Shown: positions 35,041 through 46,633 of the stretch, in pieces
How the letters are laid out: every line of letters starts with the position of its first letter
Position numbering within the stretch: the first letter of the stretch is position 1
Assembly (NCBI RefSeq): GCF_000739375.1
Contig: NZ_CP006704.1
Location: forward strand, 1,612,001 to 1,676,000
Origin: Comamonas testosteroni TK102
Lineage (GTDB): Bacteria > Pseudomonadota > Gammaproteobacteria > Burkholderiales > Burkholderiaceae_C
Direction: 5' to 3'
Length of the DNA: 64,000 bases
Made by a program: the position numbers and the translations under genes
Notes under the pieces: model-generated
The model's input: the letters and a program-made list of their open reading frames with translations, nothing else
What the model was told of the DNA's origin: nothing
Database searches by the model: none

Positions 35041-35532
35041 TCAGTCCTCGCTGTAACGCGGGTAGCCTGCGTCTGCCCAGCGCTGCGCGGAGGCACGGTT
35101 GAGGCCATGGTCGGGCCGGACTCTTACCTTGGCCAGCTCGCTGCCGTCGGCCGCGGTGGCCGTGAGAGTCGCCGTGGGGTTGTCCTCATCGGGCTCGATA
35201 TCGAGCGCCACGGTCACGCGCGATCCGCGAACATCGATCTGAATGGCTTTGTGCAACAGCGCCGCCTGGTGCTGCTCATGCCGGCGTATGACTTCGCTGG
35301 CGGTCTTCACCAGGGTGTTGAAGGCCGATACATCAAGAGGCTTGGGGTTCTTCTTGTCGCGCCCCATGGTCCATGGGCCGACCAGAGCGGGCTCCGCCTG
35401 GCCGTCCTGAGTCATGGACACGGCCCAGCCATCGTCGTCTTCATTCTTGATGACGCGGGCTTCCCAGCCCTTGTGATGCCAAAGGCGGTCTTCGAAGATG
35501 GAGAGGTCTTCTTGTTCGAGTTCTGCTGACAT
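35041..35532 (-). CDS. Conserved-looking hypothetical protein
   Basis: 163 aa from ATG 35532. Acidic, soluble, no signal peptide. The N-terminal part (FEDRLWHHKGWEARVIKNED) and middle (GWAVSMTQDGQAEPALVGPW) look like a small beta-rich domain, and the C-terminus ends SAQRWADAGYPRYSED. I do not recognise a family. It converges with the TPR-like gene and lies downstream of the gap after the cytochrome gene. Codon use matches the neighbours. Confidence 0.6.
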   Translation of the reverse strand: MSAELEQEDLSIFEDRLWHHKGWEARVIKNEDDDGWAVSMTQDGQAEPALVGPWTMGRDKKNPKPLDVSAFNTLVKTASEVIRRHEQHQAALLHKAIQIDVRGSRVTVALDIEPDEDNPTATLTATAADGSELAKVRVRPDHGLNRASAQRWADAGYPRYSED

Positions 35533-35642
35533 GTCTGGACCTTGGTCGGGGAGGTATCAAGTCCAGAGTCTACTGTTTCTTTATACAGTTTGCGGGGCTG
35601 GGTCTATACAGGCCAGGGCGTCCCGGGCAGGGGCGGGCGCAG

Positions 35643-36026
35643 TCATCGGCTTTTTGAAATCACGTCGCTCATGTATTTGTTCAGGTCGCGAAAATCCTGC
35701 ACCGTCCAGGGATGCGGGGCGAGCTTGACCCCGTTCTCCCGCAGGGTTCTGGGAATCAGGTCCCCGTTCGGTCGGAGTATGACCGAGGAAACAATGACGC
35801 CCGGATATTCCTGGAGCCGCTTCCTGAAAGCTGCGCTGGTCAGATCCGGCGTGGGAGGATTGCTTTTCCTGGCCAAGGGGCCGGTGCCCTTGATATCTGC
35901 ACCGTGGCAGACGGCACATCTCTGGGTGAAGAGATTTTTTCCATTGTTGTTCTGTGCAGAAGCCGGTGCTGCCTGGGTGAGCACCAGAATTCCCAGCAAA
36001 GCGATGAAGCATTCCCTTGCGTGCAT
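35643..36026 (-). CDS. Periplasmic cytochrome c (class I)
   Basis: 127 aa from ATG 36026 (MHARECFIALLGILVL). The longer frame upstream lacks a signal peptide start and is Arg/Pro-rich. A signal peptide ends at PASA-QNNN. The heme attachment site is CAVCH (RCAVCHGADIKG) and a late YMSDV segment offers the Met ligand. It is a single-heme electron carrier in the periplasm. It stands alone, with 110 bp to the hypothetical gene at 35532, and may feed electrons from a periplasmic dehydrogenase. No partner is visible. Confidence 0.8.
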   Translation of the reverse strand: MHARECFIALLGILVLTQAAPASAQNNNGKNLFTQRCAVCHGADIKGTGPLARKSNPPTPDLTSAAFRKRLQEYPGVIVSSVILRPNGDLIPRTLRENGVKLAPHPWTVQDFRDLNKYMSDVISKSR

Positions 36027-36252
36027 TGGGTCTTGTCGTCGGTCGTGAGGTTGGAGGGGCCCGAAAAGTATAGGGCTGCTGGCCTGAAGCGGTGGCTTGC
36101 GGCTGGACGCAGTCCGGTGACTGTTTCCTGTTGCTCCGGGCAGACCAACTGGCGCCCAGCGGCAAAAGGCCGACACTGCCTGCCGTAGTTTTTGCGAAGA
36201 ACCGCCTGCGGGCCCAGGCCTGCAGGCGGTCTCGGCTCTCCGGTCAGTGGCT

Positions 36253-38379
36253 TCAGACTTCGCGCCCGGCCTGATGGCCGGAATGCATGGCCCCCTCGAT
36301 ATAGCCCAGGTCCCGGCAGTCCCCGATGCGGCGCACGGGAATCCGGGTAAGGGCTTGCAGCTGCTCGGCGACGCTGGAATCGGCCTCGGCGCCTATGGCC
36401 AGCACCACGGAGTCGGCGGGCGTACGGTATTCCTCGCCTTTCTTGTCCGTCCAGACGACTTCCTTGCGCTCGATGCGCGTGACGCTGGACTGCATCAGCA
36501 GCTTGCCGTGGTTCTTCACGGTGTCGTACACGCGCCAGCGGCGCACGATGGCCAGTTCGGTGCCGGGGTGGGTACCGGGGTCCAGCACGGTGACTTCGCG
36601 GCCGCGATCGAGCAGGAATTCGGCCAGCTCCAGACCGACCAGACCTGCGCCGATGATGACCACGCGCTTGCCCAGGGGCATCCATAGCTTGGACAGATTC
36701 TGGATCGCTGCCGTGCTGTCCGTCACCTTGAGCATGCCGCCGGCCTTGAATAGTGCGCGCTCGGCCAGATTCAGCTTGGCCTTGGCAATTTCGTCGGCCC
36801 GGTCGCCCGTCATCAGGCGGCGCAGCTCGTCGCCGCTCCAGACATGGCTTTGCTGGGCGCCCTCGATGGCGGGGGCGGCACGCCTGGCGCCGGTGCCCAC
36901 CAGAATCTCGTCGGGCTGCAACTCGGCCAGCAGTCCGTCATCGACCGTGGTGTTCAGGCGCAGCTGGATGTTCGGGTGGTCCATCTGCCGCACCAGATAG
37001 TCGAGCAGGCGGCCGTTCTCGGGATAGGCCAGGGCGGCAAAGAACAGCGTGCCGCCGAGGCGGTCGCTGCGCTCGACCAGCGTCACGCGGTGGCCGCGCA
37101 GGGCGGCAACGCGCGCCGCTTCCATGCCCGAGGGGCCGCCGCCGACGATCAGCACATGCCTGGGTTTGGCCGCAAAGGCAATGGTCTTGACGGCTTCATG
37201 ACCGGTCAACGCATTGACGGCGCACTTGATGCCGCGGTTGACGAAGATTTCGCTCACGCAGGCATAGCAGTAGATGCAGGGGCGCACGTCGCCGGCCGCA
37301 TTGGCCTGCAGCTTGTTGACCATGTCGGGCTCGGCCAGCAGCTTGCGGCCCATGGCCACGAAGTCGATCTCCCCCCTGGTCACGGCATCGGCGGCATCGT
37401 CAAGCTCCCAGCGTCCAGCCGAGATGATGGGAAGGCTCACGGACTGCTTGAACTGCCGCGCAAATTCGCGGTAGGCGTTCTGCTTCTGCGGAATCGGGGC
37501 GTCGGTGAACGCCGAGCCGGTGGGCATGCGGGCATAGGCCGAGACGCTGATGGCGTCCATGCCCAGTTCCTCGCAGAGCCTGGCGGTCTTGAGTGCCTCG
37601 TCCATGGTGATGCCGCCGGGCGTGTGCATCTCTTGCGCGTCCAGACGTACCCAGACCGGATAGTCGGGGCCCACGCGCCTGCGCACCTCGGTCAGCACCT
37701 CGCGCAGCAGGCGGCTGCGGTTCTCGTAGCTACCGCCGTACTCGTCGGTGCGGCTGTTGAAGAAGGGCGAGAGAAAATTGGCGATCATGTAGTTGTGCGC
37801 GCAATGCACTTCCACCGCGTCGAAGTTGGCCTGCTTGGCGCGCAGGGCCGCGGCGGCAAACCACTCCACCATCTGCGCGATATCGGCCTTGTCCATGATG
37901 CGGTAGCGCTCCGGGTAGGGGCCGACGCCGACAAAGGTCGAGAACTCCTTGGGCGTGATGGTGCGCATGCCGTCGTGAACCGGGCCGTCGGGCGGCATGG
38001 AGGACACCCACATTTCGCGGCCGCAGGCGCGGTCGTGGGCGGCGACCTTGCCGCTGTGATTGATCTGCACCGCGATCTTGCCGCCATGGGCATGGACGCG
38101 GCGCGTGACTTCAGCCAGGCCGGGGATGAAGCTGTCGTTGGAGATGCCCAGCTGGTGCGGCTCGCTGGTGCCCGAAGGCCAGGAAATGGCCGTCGTTCCC
38201 ATGATGATGAGACCGGTTCCGCCCTGAGCCCTGGCTTCGTAATAGGCCTGGGTGCGTTCGCCGCAGCAGCCGTCGTCGCCGCCGAAGTTCTCTCCCATGG
38301 GGGCCATGGCGACGCGGTTCTTCAGCTCCATGGAGCCGATACGTCCTGTCTGCAGCAGGGATGCGTGGGGATTGTTCAT
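36253..38379 (-). CDS. FadH/BaiCD-like FMN, FAD and 4Fe-4S oxidoreductase
   Basis: 708 aa from ATG 38379 with AGGAGACAG upstream. The N-terminal Old-Yellow-Enzyme TIM barrel (LLQTGRIGSMELKNRVAMAP) binds FMN, then a 4Fe-4S cluster uses CIYCYACV and a Cys 11 residues later (CxxCxxC-x11-C). The C-terminal FAD domain has VLIVGGGPSGMEAARVAA and the NAD(P) domain has VVIIGAGLVGLELAEFLL. This layout is shared by 2,4-dienoyl-CoA reductase and the bile-acid enzymes BaiCD and BaiH, which act on the A-ring enone of 3-oxo-bile acids. A steroid double-bond reductase or dehydrogenase is a good guess. It is 15 bp downstream of a second member of the family. Confidence 0.82.
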   Translation of the reverse strand: MNNPHASLLQTGRIGSMELKNRVAMAPMGENFGGDDGCCGERTQAYYEARAQGGTGLIIMGTTAISWPSGTSEPHQLGISNDSFIPGLAEVTRRVHAHGGKIAVQINHSGKVAAHDRACGREMWVSSMPPDGPVHDGMRTITPKEFSTFVGVGPYPERYRIMDKADIAQMVEWFAAAALRAKQANFDAVEVHCAHNYMIANFLSPFFNSRTDEYGGSYENRSRLLREVLTEVRRRVGPDYPVWVRLDAQEMHTPGGITMDEALKTARLCEELGMDAISVSAYARMPTGSAFTDAPIPQKQNAYREFARQFKQSVSLPIISAGRWELDDAADAVTRGEIDFVAMGRKLLAEPDMVNKLQANAAGDVRPCIYCYACVSEIFVNRGIKCAVNALTGHEAVKTIAFAAKPRHVLIVGGGPSGMEAARVAALRGHRVTLVERSDRLGGTLFFAALAYPENGRLLDYLVRQMDHPNIQLRLNTTVDDGLLAELQPDEILVGTGARRAAPAIEGAQQSHVWSGDELRRLMTGDRADEIAKAKLNLAERALFKAGGMLKVTDSTAAIQNLSKLWMPLGKRVVIIGAGLVGLELAEFLLDRGREVTVLDPGTHPGTELAIVRRWRVYDTVKNHGKLLMQSSVTRIERKEVVWTDKKGEEYRTPADSVVLAIGAEADSSVAEQLQALTRIPVRRIGDCRDLGYIEGAMHSGHQAGREV

Positions 38380-38394
38380 TTTTCTCGCTGTCTC

Positions 38395-40470
<2,076 letters not shown>

Positions 40471-40482
40471 CTAGGGGAATCA

Positions 40483-40502
40483 CATCGTCCGTTTGCATGT
40501 AG
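40483..40502. promoter_or_regulatory. Putative operator dyad (site d)
   Basis: CATCGTCCGTTTGCATGTAG matches the consensus at 16 of 20 positions, the left 13 exact. It lies 62 nt before hsdA and 72 nt before the divergent FadH-like gene. CCCTAGGGGAATCA lies directly to its left (about 40470-40483). Confidence 0.5.
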
Positions 40503-40564
40503 TCTGACTTTTCGTGATGGGCTTTGATGTGCGCCATCACAACCCAGATCCAAGGAAACAAGAC

Positions 40565-41338
40565 ATGTCCATCATCGTGATGAGCGGCTGCGCCACCGGC
40601 ATCGGCGCCGCCACGCGCAAGGCCCTGGAGGCGGCCGGCCACCAGATCGTCGGAATCGATGTCCGCGATGCAGAAGTGATCGCCGACCTCTCGACGGCCC
40701 AAGGCCGCAGCCAGGCGGTCGCCGATGTGCAGGCCAGGTGCGGCAAGAGCATGGACGGCCTGGTGCTGTGTGCCGGCCTGGGGCCGCAGACCAAGGTGGT
40801 CGGCAATGTGGTTTCGGTCAATTACTTTGGTGCGACCGAGCTGCTGGACGCTTTTCTGCCGCTGCTGAAACAGGGCCGGCAGCCCGCAGCCGTCGTCATC
40901 TCGTCCGTGGCTTCCGCGCATCTGGCGCACGACAGGAACCCGCTGGCACCGGCGCTGGAGGCCGGCGAGGAAGCCAAGGCCCGCGCCATTGTCGAACAGG
41001 CGGGGGAGCAGGGCGGCAACCTGGCCTATGCAGGCAGCAAGAACGCTCTCACGGTGGCCGTGCGCAAGCGCGCCACGGCATGGGGCCAGGCCGGCGTGCG
41101 CCTGAACACCATCGCCCCCGGCGCGACCGAGACGCCTTTGCTGCAGGCGGGCCTGCAGGACCCGCGCTATGGCGAATCCATTGCCAAGTTCGTGCCTCCG
41201 CTGGGCCGTCGCGCCGAGCCTGCCGAAATGGCATCCGTCATCGCCTTTCTCATGAGTGAGGCCGCCAGCTATGTGCATGGCGCGCAGATCGTGATCGACG
41301 GCGGTATCGATGCGGTGATGCGCCCGACGGGATTCTGA
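40565..41338 (+). CDS. hsdA: 3-alpha-hydroxysteroid dehydrogenase / carbonyl reductase
   Basis: 257 aa from ATG 40565 with CCAAGGAAAC upstream. It reads as the known C. testosteroni HsdA with only scattered substitutions: IIVMSGCATGIGAATRK cofactor loop, LCAGLGPQT, catalytic Ser in VISSVASAH and YAGSK as the Tyr/Lys pair. The absence of a separate dimerisation helix pair around ALEAGEEAKARAIVE fits that structure too. It reversibly oxidises the 3-alpha-hydroxyl of steroids and bile acids with NAD(P) and also reduces carbonyl xenobiotics. It is the entry step for androsterone and bile acids. Divergent from the FadH-like operon, 109 bp before ksi. Confidence 0.96.
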   Translation: MSIIVMSGCATGIGAATRKALEAAGHQIVGIDVRDAEVIADLSTAQGRSQAVADVQARCGKSMDGLVLCAGLGPQTKVVGNVVSVNYFGATELLDAFLPLLKQGRQPAAVVISSVASAHLAHDRNPLAPALEAGEEAKARAIVEQAGEQGGNLAYAGSKNALTVAVRKRATAWGQAGVRLNTIAPGATETPLLQAGLQDPRYGESIAKFVPPLGRRAEPAEMASVIAFLMSEAASYVHGAQIVIDGGIDAVMRPTGF

Positions 41339-41340
41339 TT

Positions 41341-41825
<485 letters not shown>

Positions 41826-41890
41826 GCAAGCTCTTCATGGCGCCGGCGCTGCCGAGCCGCAGCGTTCCACGCCTGCCATGCTCTCTATTC

Positions 41891-41971
41891 AGAAGCTGCT
41901 TGCGCTTGACTACATTCAAGTTTCAGATGTTTTATGGCTGAAACCAATAAAAGACATACGCTAGGTGCTCT
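41891..41971. repeat. AT-rich intergenic hairpin, copy C
   Basis: Imperfect 81-bp palindrome. The outer arms begin AGAAGCTGCTTGCGCTTGAC and end GACATACGCTAGGTGCTC. The inner arms AGTTTCAG and CTGAAACC pair well. Same layout as copies A and B. It lies between converging genes (ksi and the GNAT gene), 65 bp after ksi. Confidence 0.5.
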
Positions 41972-42046
41972 TGCTTGAATAGCTGTTGAGGTACTGAATG
42001 CAGTGAATCGGGCTGGATCGGCTCTTGGTCCAGCCAGGCCGGCTCT

Positions 42047-42487
42047 TCAGGGATTGGCGTATTTCAGATGGATGATTGGGTAGGCGCGGCCTTGCCCATC
42101 GAGCGCAGAGCGGCCCGTGCGCTTGAAGCCCAGGCGTTCGTAAAAGCCGACTGCCTGCGCATTCTGCTCATTCACGTCGGTGCTCATCTCGGGGTGTAGG
42201 GTCAGGCCGTGGCGCACCAGCGCTGCACCGAGGCCCCGGTGCCGGAAGGCTGGGTCCACAAACAGCGCTTCCATATGGCCCTGGTCCATGAGCATGAAGG
42301 CCAGGGGATGATCCTGCTCGTCGACAGCGAACCACAGCGGGGCGTGTGGCAGAAAGCCGCACACCATCTCATCAATCTCGGCGCGATCCTGCGGACTCAG
42401 AAAGTCATGCGTGGCATCAACGGCATGGCGCCAGATCTCTATCGCTCGTGCCCCTTCGTCGGGGCGGGAAGCTCGAATGGAAGTCAT
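42047..42487 (-). CDS. GNAT-family acetyltransferase, YjaB-like
   Basis: 146 aa from ATG 42487 (MTSIRASRP). It follows the E. coli YjaB pattern closely: AIEIWRHAVDATHDFL, FLPHAPLWFAVDEQDHPLAF, the acetyl-CoA loop DPAFRHRGLGAALVRH, and NEQNAQAVGFYERLGFKRTG. It transfers an acetyl group from acetyl-CoA to an unknown amine. It lies 43 bp downstream of the LysR gene on the same strand and is probably unrelated to steroid breakdown. Confidence 0.85.
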   Translation of the reverse strand: MTSIRASRPDEGARAIEIWRHAVDATHDFLSPQDRAEIDEMVCGFLPHAPLWFAVDEQDHPLAFMLMDQGHMEALFVDPAFRHRGLGAALVRHGLTLHPEMSTDVNEQNAQAVGFYERLGFKRTGRSALDGQGRAYPIIHLKYANP

Positions 42488-42530
42488 CGCCGGATTATGT
42501 ACACCAAGCATGCTGGCCAGGAGTCAGGCA

Positions 42531-43451
42531 TCAAGAGCGGTCCGTGCCTGTCAGACCTGCCAGATGGGGCTCCAGCACCTCGGTGATCCAGTTCAGGAAA
42601 GCGGTGACCCGCGGCGCAATATGTCTGCGATGCGGGTAGAGCAGGGACACCGGCATGGGCGCCGCCTTGAAGTCGGGCATGACCTCGACCAGAAGGCCCT
42701 GATCCAGCAGATGGCGCGCACCCCGGACAGGCGCCTGAATCAGGCCCAGACCGGCAAGACAGGCGGCCTGATAGGCATCCGTGCCGTTGACCACCAGTGC
42801 GCAGCGCATGGGCTGCAGGGCGGTCTCCTTGCCACGTTGATACTCCCAGCCCGCGCCATGCCGTCCGAGCTGGTTTGCATAGTGAATGATCCGGTGGCGT
42901 GACAGGTCGGCCAGTGTTGCGGGTGTGCCGTGGCGCTCCAGATAGGCGGGGCTGGCCAGATTGCACATCTCCAGCGTGCCGAGCGTGCGGGCGATCAAGT
43001 CGGTATCTGCCAGCGGGCCGATGCGCACCACGCAGTCAAAGCCCTCCTGCACCACATCCACGCGGCGGTCGCTGGTGCTGATGCCTACTTCCAGCAAAGG
43101 GTGGGCCGAGAGGAATTCGGGCAGTTTCGGAAGGACGACGTCCCGGGCCAGGGTGTTGGGCATATCGATGCGAAGACTGCCCCGCAGTCCGCTGGTGGCG
43201 GGCAGGAACATGGCTTGCAGCTGTTCCAGGTCGGCCATCAATTCCTTGCTGCGTTCGAGGAACTGCTCGCCATCGGCGGTCAGCCGCACATGTCTGGTGG
43301 TGCGTTGCAGCAGACGGGTTCCGAGCTGCCTTTCCAGCTGCTGGACCACGGTCGACACACGGCTTTTGGTCAGCCCGAGCTGGTCAGCGGCCAGGGTGAA
43401 GCTGGATAGCTCGGCAACGCGGGTGAACACATGAAGCGCATTGAAGTCCAT
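42531..43451 (-). CDS. LysR-family transcriptional regulator (possible HsdR)
   Basis: 306 aa from ATG 43451 (MDFNALHVF). The in-frame ATG at 43509 adds 19 residues. Helix-turn-helix VFTRVAELSSFTLAADQLGL, TKSRVSTVVQQLERQL, wing VRLTADGEQFLERS. The effector domain is of CrgA/DsdC-like length. It is divergent from the SDR at 43561. In C. testosteroni ATCC 11996, a LysR regulator called HsdR, a few kb downstream of hsdA and in opposite orientation, is described as an activator of hsdA. Position and orientation here fit, but I could not compare sequences. Confidence 0.82.
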   Translation of the reverse strand: MDFNALHVFTRVAELSSFTLAADQLGLTKSRVSTVVQQLERQLGTRLLQRTTRHVRLTADGEQFLERSKELMADLEQLQAMFLPATSGLRGSLRIDMPNTLARDVVLPKLPEFLSAHPLLEVGISTSDRRVDVVQEGFDCVVRIGPLADTDLIARTLGTLEMCNLASPAYLERHGTPATLADLSRHRIIHYANQLGRHGAGWEYQRGKETALQPMRCALVVNGTDAYQAACLAGLGLIQAPVRGARHLLDQGLLVEVMPDFKAAPMPVSLLYPHRRHIAPRVTAFLNWITEVLEPHLAGLTGTDRS

Positions 43452-43560
43452 GCTCTTGATTGTATTTTCAAAGTGAACAGTGAGATCTTTATCAAGGTGT
43501 TTATTCATGGATTGAGAACACCTAAAGTTCTGACTTGTTGACATCCTCCATGAGACCGAC

Positions 43561-44328
43561 ATGCAAGCATCTGCACCCCGTATCGCATTGATCACCGGCG
43601 CAAGCCGTGGCCTGGGCCGTAGCGAAGCCCTCAAACTGGCCGAACTCGGCGTTCATCTGATCGTCACTTACAAGGACAGCGAAAGCGATGCGCAGGAGCT
43701 GGTCTCCCGCATCGAGGCACTGGGCAGCCGCGCCGTGGCGCTGCGCCTGGACGTGGGCGACAGCAAGAGCTTTGCCGCGTTTGCCGACCGTGTCGGGGGC
43801 GTGCTGGCCGACACCTGGCAGCGCGAGCAGTTCGACTATCTGGTGAACAATGCCGGCATCGGCCTGGTGGCGCCGTTTGCCGAGACCACAGAAGAGCAGT
43901 TCGATCTGCTCGTCGATATTCACCTCAAGGGCACGTTCTTTCTGACGCAGAAACTGCTGCCCCTGATCAGGGACGGCGGACGCATCGTCAATACCTCGTC
44001 CGGGCTGGCACGCTTCAGCTTCCCCGGCTATGCCGCCTATGCGGTGATGAAGGGCGGCATCGAGGTGATGACGCGCTATCTGGCCAAGGAGTTGGGGGCA
44101 CGCGGCATCGCCGTGAACACCATTGCTCCCGGCGCCATAGAGACCGATTTCGGTGGCGGCGTGGTGCGCGACAATGAACAGGTCAATGCCCATATCAGCG
44201 GCCTGACTGCCATGGGCCGGGTGGGCCGCCCCGACGATGTGGGCGCCGCAGTTGCCGCCTTGCTTTCCGAGGGCAACAACTGGGTCACGGGCCAGCGCAT
44301 TGAAGTCTCTGGCGGCATGATGCTCTGA
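43561..44328 (+). CDS. SDR-family oxidoreductase
   Basis: 255 aa from ATG 43561, with GAGACCGAC upstream. TGASRGLG cofactor loop (residues 13-20), NNAGIG, catalytic Ser in NTSSGLARF and YAVMK as the Tyr/Lys pair. The C-terminal VNTIAPGAIETDFGGG and GQRIEVSGGMML are typical of 3-oxoacyl-ACP-reductase-like SDRs. It is divergent from the LysR at 43451, which probably controls it. It may act on a xenobiotic or steroid carbonyl. Confidence 0.8.
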   Translation: MQASAPRIALITGASRGLGRSEALKLAELGVHLIVTYKDSESDAQELVSRIEALGSRAVALRLDVGDSKSFAAFADRVGGVLADTWQREQFDYLVNNAGIGLVAPFAETTEEQFDLLVDIHLKGTFFLTQKLLPLIRDGGRIVNTSSGLARFSFPGYAAYAVMKGGIEVMTRYLAKELGARGIAVNTIAPGAIETDFGGGVVRDNEQVNAHISGLTAMGRVGRPDDVGAAVAALLSEGNNWVTGQRIEVSGGMML

Positions 44329-44455
44329 GCAGGCTTCGATCCAGAGGAATCCATCCGGATTTCTCGGGGTGAGCGTTATCGGGCATGCAGGTGCGCGGCG
44401 GCAGAGGTGATGCCTGCGGCCCCGTTTTTTGGATAGAGGATTTGGAGACCGAGTC

Positions 44456-44857
44456 GTGCCCGAGAACTACCTGGGAAGCTGTTTATGTGCAAGAGTCGGC
44501 TATCGGCTGCAGTCGCCGCCCAGGGCCGTGACTCACTGCCATTGCGGGCAGTGCCGCAAAAGCCATGGCTCCGCGTTCGCAAGCTATGGCGCCGTGCCGC
44601 GCAAGGACATGTGGATAGTCTCCGGGCAGAGCGATATCAAGTCCTATGCCTCTTCGGCGTCCGTGCACAGGCAGTTCTGCCAGCACTGCGGCTCGTCGCT
44701 GTTCTGGTCCAGGCAGGCCGGTGACTGGGCCGACTGGATATGCATAGCGCTGGGCACACTGGACTCGCCTTTCACGGCATCACAGCAAAAGCATGTGCAC
44801 CTGGACTCCCGGCCCTTGTGGTCGGATTTTGTCGATGGCTGCATGTCGCATGACTGA
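44456..44857 (+). CDS. GFA/CENP-V-type zinc protein
   Basis: 133 aa from a GTG at 44456, with TTGGAGACCGAGTC upstream; the in-frame ATG at 44429 has no ribosome site. The zinc ligands are in order: CLCARVGY, CHCGQCRKSHGSAF, and FCQHCGSSLFW. This is the glutathione-dependent formaldehyde-activating enzyme (GFA/CENP-V) fold, a small beta-barrel with two zinc ions. The activity of most members is unknown. It converges with the enoyl-CoA hydratase gene at 44903. Confidence 0.8.
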   Translation: MPENYLGSCLCARVGYRLQSPPRAVTHCHCGQCRKSHGSAFASYGAVPRKDMWIVSGQSDIKSYASSASVHRQFCQHCGSSLFWSRQAGDWADWICIALGTLDSPFTASQQKHVHLDSRPLWSDFVDGCMSHD

Positions 44858-44902
44858 GAGATAGTCCTCTGCCAGTGCTCCCGGATCCGGGGCGGAAAGC
44901 AC

Positions 44903-45715
44903 TCATTCCCCCTTGAATTGCGGCTGGCGTTTCTCGATGAAGGCATGCATGCCTTCCTTCTGGTCCCGGGTTGCAAACAGAATCTGGTTGGCCTTGCGCT
45001 CCAGCATCAGGGCGGCATCCAGCGAGGCATCCATGCCGGCAATCACCACTTCCTTGATCTGCTCCACGGCCAGCGGCGGCATGGCGGCGATGAGTTTTGC
45101 CATTTTCAGAGCCTCAGGGATTACCTGATCGTCTGCACAGACTAGGCTGACCAGACCCATGGCGCAGGCCTCGTCGGCGCTGACGGGTTTGCCGGTCAAC
45201 AGGATGCGCATGGCCTGGAACTTGCCCACGGCACGCACCAGACGCTGGGTGCCGCCGATGCCGGGCATGATGCCGATGCGAATTTCGGGCTGGGCAAAGC
45301 TGGCACCGCGGCCGGCAATGATGATGTCGCAATGCATGGCCAGCTCGGCCCCGCCTCCAAAGGCATAGCCGCAGACCGCCGCGATGATGGGCTTGGGGCA
45401 TTTCTCGATCGGCGCCCAGACCCGCTCCGTGTGGCGCTTCATGATCTCTATGGGGCCGCAGGAGTCCATGCTCCGGATGTCGCCGCCCGCTGCGAACACC
45501 GTGTCGCCGCCGGTCAGAACAATGCAGCGCACGCTGGCGTCTGCGCTCAGCGCGGTGAAGGTTGTGGACAGCGCGGCCTGCAGGGACAGGCTCAGTGCAT
45601 TCGTGGCCTGAGGGCGGTTGAGCTGCACCACCGCCACGCCATTGTCCTGCTGCCGAACCAGCAGTTCCTCCTGCGCGGAATTCGTGTTTTCAATAGCAGT
45701 AGGCGTTGCTGACAT
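44903..45715 (-). CDS. Enoyl-CoA hydratase / isomerase family protein
   Basis: 270 aa from ATG 45715 (MSATPTAI); a TTG at 45727 is an alternative. Crotonase fold: NRPQATNALS, the oxyanion hole GGDTVFAAGGDIRSM and AVCGYAFGGGAELAMHCDI, then IGIMPGIGGTQRL with Pro-Gly at the catalytic Glu region. The first crotonase Glu position reads GGGAE, so hydratase chemistry is possible but the substrate is not known. It is divergent from the SDR at 45824 over site e. It probably hydrates a steroid ring- or side-chain-derived enoyl-CoA. Confidence 0.85.
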   Translation of the reverse strand: MSATPTAIENTNSAQEELLVRQQDNGVAVVQLNRPQATNALSLSLQAALSTTFTALSADASVRCIVLTGGDTVFAAGGDIRSMDSCGPIEIMKRHTERVWAPIEKCPKPIIAAVCGYAFGGGAELAMHCDIIIAGRGASFAQPEIRIGIMPGIGGTQRLVRAVGKFQAMRILLTGKPVSADEACAMGLVSLVCADDQVIPEALKMAKLIAAMPPLAVEQIKEVVIAGMDASLDAALMLERKANQILFATRDQKEGMHAFIEKRQPQFKGE

Positions 45716-45770
45716 TAGGTTTCCCAAGGAGTTGAACAGGGTCGATGGTCGTTTTCAGGCAAGAGACCAA

Positions 45771-45790
45771 CATCGTCCTTTTGGATGTAT
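45771..45790. promoter_or_regulatory. Putative operator dyad (site e)
   Basis: CATCGTCCTTTTGGATGTAT matches the consensus at 15 of 20 positions, with the left half exact. It lies 33 nt before the SDR start and 55 nt before the enoyl-CoA hydratase start. It is the only such site for the 45824-58547 operon. Confidence 0.5.
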
Positions 45791-45823
45791 CTGCTGCCGG
45801 TGCCGAAATCTAAATTGGCAGTC

Positions 45824-46615
45824 ATGGATACGAACAACGACTTTCAAAACAAGGTGGTGCTGGTCACCGGCGGCACCAAGGGCATAGGCAAGGCCATTGC
45901 GCAGGGATTTCTCGCCGCAGGCGCCACGGTGGTGGTCTGCGGGCGCCAGCAACCCGAAGCGCTGCCCGGTGCTGGCGGTCGCCGCGCGGACTTCATGGCC
46001 TGCGATGTGCGCGAGGCCCAGGCCGTCAAGGACATGGTCGATGAGGTGCAGCGCCGCCATGGTCGCCTGGACGTTCTGGTCAACAACGCGGGCGGCGCTC
46101 CCCATGTGGATGCGGCCACGGTATCGCCGCGCTTTCATGAAAGCGTGCTGCGCCTGAATCTCTTTTCGACCCTGCACGCCTCTCAGGCCGCGAATGCCGT
46201 GATGCAGCAGCAGGACGGTGGCGGCGTGATTGTCTGCATCGGCAGCATCAGCGCGCTGCGCCCTTCGCCCGGTACGGCGGCCTACGGCGCAGCCAAGGCT
46301 GCGGTGCTGAGCCTGGTCAGCTCTCTGGCGGTGGAGTGGGCACCCAAGGTGCGGGTGGTGGCCGTCAGCCCCGGGCTGGTGCGTACCGAGCAGTCGCATC
46401 TGCACTTCGGGGACGAGGCCGGTATCGCCTCGGTCGCGCAGACCATTCCTGCGGGCCGCCTGGCCGAACCCGAGGACATTGCCAACGCCTGCCTGTATGT
46501 GGCCTCGCAGAGCGCTTCCTACATGAGCGGCACCAATCTGCTGCTGCACGGCGGCGGCGAGCGCCCCGCATTCCTGAGTGCCTCGAACTCGGAATCCGTA
46601 CCGCAGAAACACTGA
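45824..46615 (+). CDS. SDR-family oxidoreductase, first gene of the 12.7-kb operon
   Basis: 263 aa from ATG 45824; no strong Shine-Dalgarno is visible. TGGTKGIG cofactor loop, NNAGGAPHV, catalytic Ser in CIGSISALR and YGAAK as the Tyr/Lys pair. The C-terminus has a 15-residue tail beyond the usual GTNLLLHGGGERP. It would oxidise a hydroxyl on the steroid or side chain with NAD(P). The following gene starts 18 bp downstream, so it heads the igr-like operon. Confidence 0.82.
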   Translation: MDTNNDFQNKVVLVTGGTKGIGKAIAQGFLAAGATVVVCGRQQPEALPGAGGRRADFMACDVREAQAVKDMVDEVQRRHGRLDVLVNNAGGAPHVDAATVSPRFHESVLRLNLFSTLHASQAANAVMQQQDGGGVIVCIGSISALRPSPGTAAYGAAKAAVLSLVSSLAVEWAPKVRVVAVSPGLVRTEQSHLHFGDEAGIASVAQTIPAGRLAEPEDIANACLYVASQSASYMSGTNLLLHGGGERPAFLSASNSESVPQKH

Positions 46616-46633
46616 ATTTCAAAGGAGACAATC